Assembly (NCBI GenBank): GCA_016795365.1
Contig: JAEUHN010000049.1
Span: 1-57,663, forward strand
DNA length: 57,663 bases
Reading direction: 5' to 3'
Source of the DNA: Verrucomicrobiaceae bacterium
Lineage (GTDB): Bacteria > Verrucomicrobiota > Verrucomicrobiia > Verrucomicrobiales > Verrucomicrobiaceae
Notes under the pieces: generated by a model
Database searches by the model: none
Told to the model about the DNA's origin: nothing
Seen by the model: only the letters and a program-made list of their open reading frames with translations
Shown: positions 23,834 through 32,295 of the stretch, in pieces
How positions within the stretch are numbered: the first letter of the stretch is position 1
Layout: each line of letters opens with the position of its first letter
Made by a program: the position numbers and the translations under genes

Positions 23834-26800
23834 CCCAGGCGACCACAGCACGATTTGAATTTCTTGCCGCTGCCGCAGGGGCAAGGGTCGTTGCGCCCCG
23901 CCTTCGGAACTTCCTTCTTGATCATCGAAGGCAGCAAAATCTTCGGCTTGGGTGCTGCGGGAGCCGTTGGCTCCACTTGTTCTGCGGTTGTGCTTTCCTG
24001 GCTGGAATTGCTGGTGATGGTGGCGGCTTCCTGTTGCGCACGACGCTGCTGTGCAGCCTGGCGGAGGAACTCCTCGAAGGCTTGCAGCTGTGCCATGCCG
24101 CGGAAGAGATTTCCCAGCACCTCGTTGTTAATGTTCCGCATCAACTCAGCGAAGATGTTGTAAGCTTCGATCTTGAACTCGATGAGCGGATCCTTTTGTC
24201 CATGAGTGCGCAGTCCGACGCCTTCCTTCAACGCGTCCAAAGCGTAAAGATGCTCCTGCCACAGACGGTCGATTGCATTGAGCAGGATCATGCGCTCAAG
24301 GTCCTGGACAATCTGAGGCAGTCCATCGCGCGTCTTCACGTTGTAAGCGTTCTGCACGCGGTCGATGAGGAACTGGACGATCTCTTCGAAGTTCTTGTTC
24401 TCGAGGTTAGCATCCGCCGGGTTGATGCCGACGGGGAAGGTGGTGTTGGCCCAGTTGATGAGTGCACCATACTGGATCGGCTCGCTCGACTTGCCGTCCT
24501 CGGGCACATACTCGGCCACTTTCTCACGAACACCCTTCTCAATGGCTTCGTTGATCAGCACGCGGGTGTCACTGCTGTCGAGAACATCATTGCGGTAGTC
24601 ATAGACTACTTCGCGCTGCTGATTCATCACATCGTCATACTCCAGCACACGCTTGCGCCAGACGTAATGTTGCTGCTCCACTCGCTTCTGTGCGGTCTCC
24701 ACGCTGCGATTGAGCATGGGGTGCTGAAGCTCCTCGCCTTCCTGCATTTTGAAGAACTCCATGATCTTCGTCATGCGATCTGCCGCACCGAAACGGCGCA
24801 TGAGATCGTCTTCGAAGCTGAGGAAGAACTTGCTTTCACCAGGGTCGCCCTGACGCGCGCAACGACCACGCAACTGGCGGTCCACACGACGCGATTCATG
24901 ACGTTCTGTGGCGATCACGAAAAGGCCGCCGAGTTCAGGCACGCCTTCGCCGAGTTTGATGTCGGTGCCGCGACCCGCCATGTTGGTTGAGATCGTTACC
25001 GCGCCCCGCTGACCTGCCTTGGCGACAATTTCAGCCTCCTGGCGATGATATTTCGCGTTGAGGACTGAGTGCGGGATCTTTTGCAGTTTGAGCATTCGCG
25101 AGACGGTCTCGGATGCTTCCACACTGGCGGTGCCGACGAGGATCGGCTGGCCCTTTTCATGGCGCTCACGAATCATCGCGATCACTGCATTGTATTTCTC
25201 GCGGCGTGTCTTGTAGATGCTGTCGTTGTGATCGAGGCGCTTGACCACACGGTTGGTCGGAATGGGTAGCACATCGAGGCTGTAGATGTCATGAAACTCC
25301 GCTGCATCGGTTTCAGCGGTGCCAGTCATGCCACCCAGCTTCTGATAGAGGCGGAAGTAGTTCTGAATCGTGATGGTGGCGAGTGTCTGCGTTTCGGCAT
25401 CAATCTGCACTCCTTCCTTGGCTTCCACGGCTCCGTGGAGTCCGTCGGACCAACGACGTCCAGCCATCTTGCGGCCCGTGTGTTCATCAACGATGACGAT
25501 CTTGTTCTCTTCGATGACGTAGTGAACATCCTTCTCGTAGAGGCAGTAAGCGCGGAGAAGCTGGGTGATGTTGTGAATCTTCTGTCCCTGGTGGTCCAGG
25601 CGCTCCTGAACTTCCTGCTTCTTCTGTGCCTTGGCATCGGGGCTCAGTGATGAATCCACATCAATCTCCGCGAAGGCAGTGCCGATGTCTGGAAGAACGA
25701 AGGCGTCTGGATCGTCGGGATTGAGGAAGGCACGACCCATCTCCGTGAGATCGGACTCATGTGTCTTTTCATCGACGGCATAGTAGAGTTCTTCTTTGAG
25801 CTTGAAGAGGGCGACCTTCTGATCGTTCAGGGCATAGCTGAGTTCGGCTTTTTCCTTCAGCTTGCGCATCTCCGGATCTTCCATGCAGCGCATGAGCGCG
25901 CGGTTCTTAGGCTGGCCAAGATAGACTTGGTAAAGCTTGCGTCCTGCGGCTTCGTGATCGCCCTTGTCGAAGAGTTCCTTGGCTTCGGTGATGAATCGAG
26001 CGCAGAGGTTGTTCTGGCGGCGAACCAATTGCTCCACGAGCGGCTTGTAACGATCGAACTGGTGGGTGGCCACGGTCACCTGACCGCTGATGATTAGAGG
26101 CGTGCGTGCTTCGTCGATCAGGACGGAGTCCACTTCATCGACGATGGCAAAGTAGTGTCCCCGCTGCACTTGCTGCTCCTTGCTTGACGCCATGCCGTTG
26201 TCACGCAGGTAGTCGAAACCGAATTCGCTGTTGGTGCCGTAGGTGATGTCGCATTCATACTGCTCGCGACGATAGTGGGAAGGCTGGTCGTTTTGAATGC
26301 AGCCAACCGTTAGGCCAATGAACCGGAAGAGATGTCCCATCCAATCGGAGTCACGACGGGCAAGGTAGTCATTCACCGTGATGACATGGACGCCGCGGCC
26401 GGTGAGGGCGTTCAGTGCAACTGGCAAGGTGCCGACCAGGGTTTTGCCCTCCCCGGTGGCCATCTCTGCGATCATACCTCGGTGAAGGGCGATGCCGCCA
26501 ATCAACTGCACGTCGAAGTGCACCATGTTCCATTTGATGGGCTGGTCAGTCACCAGGACCTCTTGTCCACAGAGGCGACGAGCTGCATTCTTTACTACCG
26601 CGTAGCATTCAGGCAGGATGTCTTCGAGCATCTTCTGCTCGATCGCGCTGAACTTGGGCTTCACTTCCTGCCACTCCTTGTGAGCCTCCTCAATGAGGGT
26701 CTTCTTTTCATCAATGGCCATGCTGCTGGCTGCCGCTTGACTGAGCTTGGTGCCATCCAGTGATGGGAAGTGAACCTTGAGGCGGTTGAAGCTCTCGGCG

Positions 26801-27048
26801 ATTGCATTGAGGCAATCTTTGACCTGCTCTTCTTCTGCGATGCGAAGAGGCACGCCGCTCAAAAATGGAGGGGTGTGAAAAGCTTTGAACTGATCCTTCC
26901 ACCGGGCGGTGCGCTCGCGAAGGGCTTCCTCGGGTTCGTTCTGGAGCTGCTGCTCGATGCGGTTGATCTCGGCTACAACAGGTTGCAAGCGCTTGATCGT
27001 GCGCTGGTTTTTGGAGCCGATGATTTTTTTGATGATCCAGTTGAACAT
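23830..27048 (-). CDS. secA: Preprotein translocase ATPase SecA
   Basis: This 1072-residue motor ATPase of the Sec translocon has Walker A in MATGEGKTLVGTLP (about residues 196-209), the DEVD box in IVDEVDSVLIDEARTP (about 300), a GTAETDA segment, the helicase motif MAGRGTDI and RQLRGRCARQGDPG, and the C-terminal zinc motif CPCGSGKKFKSCC that binds SecB and lipid. It is longer than the 901-residue E. coli protein; the extra residues lie mainly in the crosslinking domain after the DEVD box, as in Bacteroidetes-type SecAs. Its stop overlaps the next gene. Confidence 0.97.
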   Translation of the reverse strand: MFNWIIKKIIGSKNQRTIKRLQPVVAEINRIEQQLQNEPEEALRERTARWKDQFKAFHTPPFLSGVPLRIAEEEQVKDCLNAIAESFNRLKVHFPSLDGTKLSQAAASSMAIDEKKTLIEEAHKEWQEVKPKFSAIEQKMLEDILPECYAVVKNAARRLCGQEVLVTDQPIKWNMVHFDVQLIGGIALHRGMIAEMATGEGKTLVGTLPVALNALTGRGVHVITVNDYLARRDSDWMGHLFRFIGLTVGCIQNDQPSHYRREQYECDITYGTNSEFGFDYLRDNGMASSKEQQVQRGHYFAIVDEVDSVLIDEARTPLIISGQVTVATHQFDRYKPLVEQLVRRQNNLCARFITEAKELFDKGDHEAAGRKLYQVYLGQPKNRALMRCMEDPEMRKLKEKAELSYALNDQKVALFKLKEELYYAVDEKTHESDLTEMGRAFLNPDDPDAFVLPDIGTAFAEIDVDSSLSPDAKAQKKQEVQERLDHQGQKIHNITQLLRAYCLYEKDVHYVIEENKIVIVDEHTGRKMAGRRWSDGLHGAVEAKEGVQIDAETQTLATITIQNYFRLYQKLGGMTGTAETDAAEFHDIYSLDVLPIPTNRVVKRLDHNDSIYKTRREKYNAVIAMIRERHEKGQPILVGTASVEASETVSRMLKLQKIPHSVLNAKYHRQEAEIVAKAGQRGAVTISTNMAGRGTDIKLGEGVPELGGLFVIATERHESRRVDRQLRGRCARQGDPGESKFFLSFEDDLMRRFGAADRMTKIMEFFKMQEGEELQHPMLNRSVETAQKRVEQQHYVWRKRVLEYDDVMNQQREVVYDYRNDVLDSSDTRVLINEAIEKGVREKVAEYVPEDGKSSEPIQYGALINWANTTFPVGINPADANLENKNFEEIVQFLIDRVQNAYNVKTRDGLPQIVQDLERMILLNAIDRLWQEHLYALDALKEGVGLRTHGQKDPLIEFKIEAYNIFAELMRNINNEVLGNLFRGMAQLQAFEEFLRQAAQQRRAQQEAATITSNSSQESTTAEQVEPTAPAAPKPKILLPSMIKKEVPKAGRNDPCPCGSGKKFKSCCGRLG

Positions 27049-27254
27049 AACGAGGGAATTGGAGGGGCAGGGAAAAGCTGGCTAACTTGCCTTAAATAGT
27101 GAGTGGCGCAAGCTGGGCCACAGGATTGGAAGATTATCGAGTGCTAGGGATTTACACCGGCTAGCGGGATGCCTTTGATCGATGAGCGATGGCGACTAGC
27201 CCCCCTGACTCTGCGGTGCGAGCTTGGTGACTTGGTCGAACCGAAAGGGGATGG

Positions 27255-28655
27255 TTAACCGCCGCAAACCTTGCAAGCAGTGCCTTCGATGGCCTGGCAG
27301 GGATAGCGCTCGTTGAAGTATTTGCACTTCGAGTTGTGGCGAATACCTGCTTTGCTGATGCTCCACCCAGGGGTTCCTCCGAGTGGTGTGGCGCTGCCGT
27401 TGCCGGTGATGGGCGGGGGAGTGACGTCGTGGATGGTTTCACGGGTGATTCGAACGATGGCTGTCGAGCGTTTGAGCGTCTCGCTGGTGTCTTGGAGATT
27501 GAAGTTCAGCGTCGATCGCTGAACAGGGATTCGAGGAACGCTGTTGATGAAAGGGATGAGTTCCTGGGTGCTGATGCACAGGCTGAGGTTGGAGGGTGTC
27601 AAAGCTGGCGGGTTGGTCTCGGCAGCAGATCTGGTGGACTCGGTTTTCGCCGCTTGCTGCTTGCTAACCATGATCCCTATCACATCGCCTTTCTCAGTGA
27701 GCACCACGCCTCCAACGGCATTTGGGTCAACGCTCGCATCATGTTCGAAGCGCGTTTCCCTTCCGTTGTATTTGCTGATGATCCCTTTGGTGATCGTGGT
27801 GTCACCGAGGCCTCGCCTTGATGAATTCAAAGGATAACTAACGGCATAGATCGTTTGGCCGAGCGCGATGGGCTTCTTCGGTGCAAGACGTGCAGGCTCG
27901 AAGCTGCCTGTGCAAGTAATGACGGAGACGCCTAGCAGATCATCCTTGGTCACCACGGTGGCGGGGGAGTGCTCTGATCCAAGATCAACGTCAATGGACT
28001 TCGCTCCTTCCAGCGCTGCAGACTCCACCAAGAACATTGCTTCTGAAGGGCTGGCCAGCGAGATGGCGTAACCAAGAACACGCTTCTCACTGATTTCGAC
28101 TCGCGGCTCATAAACCACAGGTGCCTTTCGTCCCGTCAGCGTGTCGGCAAGTGATTGTGCGGCAGGATCAAGAGCCAGCGCAAAACTTCTCATGGGTGCT
28201 GGAGGACCCACTTGGGGATGAAAGGTTATCTGCCCCGCGAAGAAAAGGGTCTTGGCGTCCAGACGAGCCCCTTTTTTCGGGAGGTCTTTGGCGTCGCCGA
28301 TCAAGAGGAATTGCTCTCCTGTGAACATCGAAGAGCCGTTGCTTAGCTTCACTGCCAGTCGGCAAAGGCAACCCACAGGTGTCGTCTGGGTGACTTCGAA
28401 AGTCGCGGCCCCCATCTTTTCACCCTCAGAGACAGCTGACTGAGCCGACTTGGCGTATGCCTGATCTTCAGCGGCGAGCAAGGTGAGTTTGATTTGCAAG
28501 GGCTGGCCCTGGGGCGAGCGAATCCAAAGTTGATCCGCAGATACCTTGACAAAGTCGCCCTGGACAGTCCGTGCCCCATCAGAGGAGTGCCAGTCTCGCG
28601 CCTCTGTGGCGCTAAAACTGGCTAGTGCTAAGAACAAGGCGGGTCGAAACCTCAT
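27255..28655 (-). CDS. Secreted SHD1-domain protein with degenerate trypsin-like domain
   Basis: This 466-residue protein has a signal peptide (MRFRPALFLALASFSATEA), then an SHD1-like domain (WHSSDGARTVQGDFVKVSAD, ending LTLLAAEDQAY), common in Planctomycetes and Verrucomicrobia. A larger domain with trypsin-like strands follows: GQTIYAVSYPLN and AVGGVVLTEKGDVIGIMVSK. The position of the catalytic Ser (GNSGG in active enzymes) reads NAVGG, so it looks like a pseudoprotease. The tail has a cysteine cluster (CKYFNERYPC, then CKVCGG) that might bind metal. The ATG at 28655 starts the signal peptide. Confidence 0.7.
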   Translation of the reverse strand: MRFRPALFLALASFSATEARDWHSSDGARTVQGDFVKVSADQLWIRSPQGQPLQIKLTLLAAEDQAYAKSAQSAVSEGEKMGAATFEVTQTTPVGCLCRLAVKLSNGSSMFTGEQFLLIGDAKDLPKKGARLDAKTLFFAGQITFHPQVGPPAPMRSFALALDPAAQSLADTLTGRKAPVVYEPRVEISEKRVLGYAISLASPSEAMFLVESAALEGAKSIDVDLGSEHSPATVVTKDDLLGVSVITCTGSFEPARLAPKKPIALGQTIYAVSYPLNSSRRGLGDTTITKGIISKYNGRETRFEHDASVDPNAVGGVVLTEKGDVIGIMVSKQQAAKTESTRSAAETNPPALTPSNLSLCISTQELIPFINSVPRIPVQRSTLNFNLQDTSETLKRSTAIVRITRETIHDVTPPPITGNGSATPLGGTPGWSISKAGIRHNSKCKYFNERYPCQAIEGTACKVCGG

Positions 28656-28787
28656 GTCGGCGAGATTAGGAACGTCAAAAAGAAGGTCAACCAAATATAC
28701 GTCATTGGCTGGCAAGAATGGACTCTTACCATGTCACAGTGTGAACGATGAGCATTGCCTTCTGGATGATCGGATTCGAGCTTCAAC

Positions 28788-28821
28788 AAAAAAGCACGAG
28801 GAAAAGTCCTCGTGCTTTTTC
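28788..28821 (-). terminator. Rho-independent terminator of the ribosomal-protein operon
   Basis: On the minus strand, GAAAAAGCACGAGG (28821 down to 28808) pairs with CCTCGTGCTTTTTT, an 11-bp stem with a short loop followed by a T-run. It lies about 31 nt after the rpsD stop and ends the rpmJ-rpsM-rpsK-rpsD transcript. The A-run on the other side makes it usable from the plus strand as well. Confidence 0.85.
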
Positions 28822-28852
28822 GTGATTTGCAAGCTGTCGCGCTTTGCTGCGA

Positions 28853-29464
28853 CTAGCGAGAGTAAAGTTCAACGACGAGCTGTTCGTTGGCGATCGGGTT
28901 GATCTCCTCACGAACTGGCACGCGGTTCACGGTGCCTTTTTGAGTGTCGCGATCTACGCTCATCCAATCAGGAACCACGGCTCCCTGAGTCATGTCGAGG
29001 AAGCGGGCTGCCAGCTGCTGGGAACGAGGGGAACCCTTGACCGCAACTACATCGCCTGGTTTGCACTGATAGCTGGCAATATTGACGATGTGACCATTCA
29101 CGGTGATGTGACGATGGCTGACCATCTGGCGGGAAGCGAAACGGGTGTTCGCGAAGCCCATGCGATAAACCACATTGTCCAGGCGAAGCTCCAGCATCTG
29201 AAGAAGGTTTTCACCGGTTACGCCCTTGCGGCGCTGTGCTTCGGCGAAGAAGAGGCGGAACTGCTTTTCCATCATGCCATACTGCATGCGAAGCTTCTGC
29301 TTTTCCATGAGTGCAAGACCATATTCGGATGTCTTGCGGCGGGTGTTGCGAGCGCCGTGCTGTCCCGGCGGGAAATTACGAAGTTCAAGAGCCTTTGAGG
29401 GGCCAAAGAGTGCGACGCCGAAGCGACGAGCGATTTTTTCGCGAGGACCTGTGTAACGTGCCAT
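28853..29464 (-). CDS. rpsD: 30S ribosomal protein S4
   Basis: This 203-residue protein is typical S4: MARYTGPREKIARRFGVALF at the start, YGMMEKQFRLFFAEAQRRKG, and an S4 RNA-binding domain with LQMLELRLDNVVYRMGFANT and QMVSHRHITVNGHIVNI. S4 nucleates 30S assembly and in many bacteria represses its own operon. It is the last gene of the cluster; a terminator follows, and rpoA and rplQ, which usually come next, are absent. Confidence 0.97.
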   Translation of the reverse strand: MARYTGPREKIARRFGVALFGPSKALELRNFPPGQHGARNTRRKTSEYGLALMEKQKLRMQYGMMEKQFRLFFAEAQRRKGVTGENLLQMLELRLDNVVYRMGFANTRFASRQMVSHRHITVNGHIVNIASYQCKPGDVVAVKGSPRSQQLAARFLDMTQGAVVPDWMSVDRDTQKGTVNRVPVREEINPIANEQLVVELYSR

Positions 29465-29493
29465 ACTGAGTTTAGGAAAGAGTTAGAGAACGA

Positions 29494-30039
29494 CTACACG
29501 CGGCGAGCCTTCGGAGGACGGCAACCATTGTGCGGCATTGGGGTGACATCCTTGATGCTGGTAACTTCAACTCCAAGTGCCTGGACAGCGCGGACGGCGG
29601 ACTCGCGACCGGAACCTGCACCACGGAGGCGAACTTCAACCTCACGAAGGCCATGGCCCATGGCTTGGCGGCATGCATCCTGAGAAACGACCTGGGCTGC
29701 ATAAGCGGTGCCTTTGCGGGATCCTCGGAAGCCCATCTTACCGGCGCTTGACCAGCCGATGATGTTGCCCCGCTCATCGCTGACGCTAACGATTGTGTTA
29801 TTGAAGGTGGCCACAACGTGGACGATGCCCTTCGAGATGTTCTTGGATCCCTTTGCACGGACGACCTTGGGTGCTTCAGCGGCTCCGCCTTCGAGGCTGA
29901 GGAAGACGTCGTTGATCGTTTGAGGCTTGGCTGGCTCTGCAGCGGGTGCGGTGGCTGGAGCTGGGGCAGGTGCCGCTGGTGCTTCAGGTGCAGAAGCGAC
30001 CGAGGCCACAGGGATTTCAGGGGATTCAGGCGATGCCAT
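29494..30039 (-). CDS. rpsK: 30S ribosomal protein S11 with Ala/Pro-rich N-terminal extension
   Basis: The C-terminal ~115 residues are canonical S11: [36 protein letters not shown], and [20 protein letters not shown]11 lies in the 30S platform near the mRNA exit. The first ~60 residues are an acidic, alanine- and proline-rich extension ([20 protein letters not shown]) absent from the ~129-residue E. coli protein. The ATG at 30039 is preferred over an upstream in-frame ATG at 30063. The gene sits between rpsD (29 nt gap) and rpsM (41 nt gap). Confidence 0.95.
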   Translation of the reverse strand: MASPESPEIPVASVASAPEAPAAPAPAPATAPAAEPAKPQTINDVFLSLEGGAAEAPKVVRAKGSKNISKGIVHVVATFNNTIVSVSDERGNIIGWSSAGKMGFRGSRKGTAYAAQVVSQDACRQAMGHGLREVEVRLRGAGSGRESAVRAVQALGVEVTSIKDVTPMPHNGCRPPKARRV

Positions 30040-30080
30040 ATCGTTTAGAAAAAAATGTCGCAATTAACAGATTCGTGAAC

Positions 30081-30476
30081 TTAGACCTTACCGGCCTTGG
30101 CGTTCGGGTTACGCTGCACACCCACGGTCTTACGAGCTCCTTTGCGAGTGCGGGCGTTGGTCTTGGTGCGCTGGCCGCGCACAGGAAGTCCGCGACGATG
30201 TCTTGTGCCACGGTAGCAGTTAATCGAAACCAAGCGCTTAAGATGAGCTTGCTGTTCACGACGAAGGTCACCTTCCGTCACCAGCTTCATGGACTGAATC
30301 GTCTGAACGATGAGGGCAACCTGATCGTCTGAGAGCTTACCGGCTCGGATGTTCGGGTCGATATTGCAAGCCGCGAGGATTTTTCTGCTTAGTGGAAGAC
30401 CGATGCCGTAAACATAAGGCAATGAGTATTCGATCTTCTTTTCGTTGGGGATATCGATTCCGAGGAGACGAGCCAT
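30081..30476 (-). CDS. rpsM: 30S ribosomal protein S13
   Basis: At 131 residues this is full-length S13: MARLLGIDIPNEKKIEYSLP at the start, then the helix-two-turns-helix region (YGIGLPLSRKILAACNID), and the basic tail GTRHRRGLPVRGQRTKTNAR that contacts 16S rRNA and P-site tRNA. It lies downstream of rpmJ by 36 nt, in the order usual for bacterial alpha operons. Confidence 0.97.
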   Translation of the reverse strand: MARLLGIDIPNEKKIEYSLPYVYGIGLPLSRKILAACNIDPNIRAGKLSDDQVALIVQTIQSMKLVTEGDLRREQQAHLKRLVSINCYRGTRHRRGLPVRGQRTKTNARTRKGARKTVGVQRNPNAKAGKV

Positions 30477-30512
30477 GATGAGGTTGCGGTTGCTTTAGTG
30501 AGTAAAATTCGA

Positions 30513-30626
30513 CTAACCCTGACGCTGTTTGTGGCGGGGATTTTTGCAGACGATACGGACAACTCCCTTGCGGCGAATAACGCGGCAGGTTTCACAAAGG
30601 GGCTTTACAGATGGGCGAACTCTCAT
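30513..30626 (-). CDS. rpmJ: 50S ribosomal protein L36
   Basis: This 37-codon gene encodes [20 protein letters not shown] followed by [17 protein letters not shown]. The C11-x2-C14...C27...H32 zinc-ribbon of the zinc-binding L36 form is intact. Translation runs from ATG at 30626 to TAG at 30513. It heads the cluster rpmJ-rpsM-rpsK-rpsD, as in the many genomes where rpmJ precedes rpsM, but infA and secY are not upstream here. A promoter should lie in the following 250 bp. Confidence 0.95.
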   Translation of the reverse strand: MRVRPSVKPLCETCRVIRRKGVVRIVCKNPRHKQRQG

Positions 30627-30879
30627 GGTTATGAAGAAGAAATATCCACAGCCTTTCGTCGGCGGCGGGAGGGGAGTCAACTGGAGTGCCATAGATTCTT
30701 AACGTGGCAAGATCATTTTCAGACTTTCTTCACATTATTTCACGATCGGTCCGATTCGGTTCTCAGTTCAGATAGACCAGCTTGTCTTCTGGCCGGAGCA
30801 GGTCTCCGACGTCCAATTCACTGATTTCACCATTTAAATAATACTTGCCATATAATTAATAAATGTTAAAAATTACATC
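30627..30879. promoter_or_regulatory. Divergent intergenic region between rpmJ and the LysM gene
   Basis: About 250 bp of relatively A/T-rich DNA between divergent genes must hold both promoters. A perfect TATAAT at 30851-30856 is a likely -10 for the LysM gene, with a start about 17 nt before its ATG; its -35 is weak. For rpmJ, TTGACT occurs on the minus strand near 30674-30679, without an obvious -10. A minus-strand reading frame of 30 codons (about 30763-30855) looks protein-like but has no start codon, possibly a gene remnant. Confidence 0.4.
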
Positions 30880-32262
30880 ATGGCCCACCCTAACCAGCAT
30901 CTCCCCCAGTCTCATTTTCACCCAGTGAAAAGGGCTGTTTGTTCGATTGTCCTCTTGGGTGGTGGCTGGGCGCTAGGCCAAGGTTATCAGGTGCAGGGTC
31001 CCTTTCCTGAAGGTGGCAACGTTTCAGCCGTGCTGGCTTCACCTCAGCAAGCCTACATACCGCCTCCAGCAACGGGTCTAGGACAATTCAATGCTGGGCA
31101 GCCGATACTGTCGGTGTCTCCGCAGCCAGCTTGGCAGGCGACCAGTCCCTACGCTGTTCAAACGCGACAAGCTCCAGCTTCGACAAAGTCGGGGGCGCAA
31201 TATCGGACACAATTTCAGGCGCAACCTCAAGCGAAGGTAACGAACCCCTACAGCATGCAGCCCAGGCAGACTCCCCCAAAGAGTGCTTCCAGGTCGCCAT
31301 ACCAAGCCCAGACTCCGGTGCGCACAAATGTGGCTCCGATGCCGCCTCAGTATGCGCCAATGACCGGAGGATTTTCTCCGCAGCCGATGCCGTATCCAGA
31401 GTTTGCCTCACCGAAACCAAATGCCCAAGGCGATGGCGGTGCTTCTATTCGCAGTGAAATCGAGGGTTTGAAAAGAAACGACCGGCTGCAGGACGCCAGA
31501 CTTTCGAATCTCGAATCCGCGAATGGTGAGGGTCGCGTTCCACGCCGGGAGGTTGTCCCTTCATCGAAGCGGCATCGGGTTGAGATGGGGGAGTCGCTGT
31601 GGACGATTGCAGACGATCACGGCATTTCGGTCGAAGAGCTGAAGCGAATCAATCACCGCACCTCCAATGTAGTCATGCCGGGCGAGTTGTTGACTGTCCC
31701 AGGTGGACGCAGCAGCGCACCGAGCGGTCTTGCCTCGGCATCAAAGGGCACAAAAAGCAACTCAACTGGTCCTGCGGTTCACGTGGTGCAGCGTGGCGAG
31801 TCGCTCAGCCAGATCGCTTCGGCCTACAAGACATCCCTGAGTTCCCTTCAATCCGCCAACAAGATTCGCAATCCCAATCTCATCTCTCCAGGACAACGGC
31901 TGGTGATTCCTGGACGGTCGGGAACGGCTCGTGCGGTGAAGACTATGCCGACATCAACCCAGTCGTTGGCGAGTGCTCAGGTGCGTTCGCAGCCCCGGAC
32001 GGAAAAGGCCAGGTCCAAACCTTCGTCCGAGGCGATCGCGCCTTTAGCTCCGCCGCCGGGAACGATGCAGAACACCTCGAAAAGCGCTCCGCGTAGTGTG
32101 GTTAGCTATCGAGTGGAAGGCGGCGACAGCATCGAAGCTGTGGCCCGCAATTTCAATACGACGCCTGGCGAGATTCAGCGCATCAACAAGCTGCCTGCTG
32201 CGAAGCTACCCGCCGTCGGTGAGGAGATCATCGTTCCTTTGCCCAGTCTGGTTTCTTTGTAG
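30880..32262 (+). CDS. Secreted protein with three LysM domains
   Basis: This 460-residue protein has a signal-like hydrophobic segment (AVCSIVLLGGGWALGQG, about residues 19-35) and a long Pro/Gln-rich low-complexity stretch (about 40-190). Three LysM peptidoglycan-binding domains follow: HRVEMGESLWTIADDHGISV, HVVQRGESLSQIASAYKTSL and YRVEGGDSIEAVARNFNTTP, separated by Ser/Pro-rich linkers. It should bind peptidoglycan in the periplasm. No catalytic domain follows, so it may be a structural or division-related factor. Confidence 0.88.
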   Translation: MAHPNQHLPQSHFHPVKRAVCSIVLLGGGWALGQGYQVQGPFPEGGNVSAVLASPQQAYIPPPATGLGQFNAGQPILSVSPQPAWQATSPYAVQTRQAPASTKSGAQYRTQFQAQPQAKVTNPYSMQPRQTPPKSASRSPYQAQTPVRTNVAPMPPQYAPMTGGFSPQPMPYPEFASPKPNAQGDGGASIRSEIEGLKRNDRLQDARLSNLESANGEGRVPRREVVPSSKRHRVEMGESLWTIADDHGISVEELKRINHRTSNVVMPGELLTVPGGRSSAPSGLASASKGTKSNSTGPAVHVVQRGESLSQIASAYKTSLSSLQSANKIRNPNLISPGQRLVIPGRSGTARAVKTMPTSTQSLASAQVRSQPRTEKARSKPSSEAIAPLAPPPGTMQNTSKSAPRSVVSYRVEGGDSIEAVARNFNTTPGEIQRINKLPAAKLPAVGEEIIVPLPSLVSL

Positions 32263-32295
32263 CGTCATCGCGATGCTGTCGCTAGCATCGCCGGG

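Noticed and set aside
30763..30855. Minus-strand 30-codon frame with protein-like sequence upstream of rpmJ
   Set aside because: There is no ATG, GTG or TTG start in frame before the upstream stop, so at most a gene remnant.
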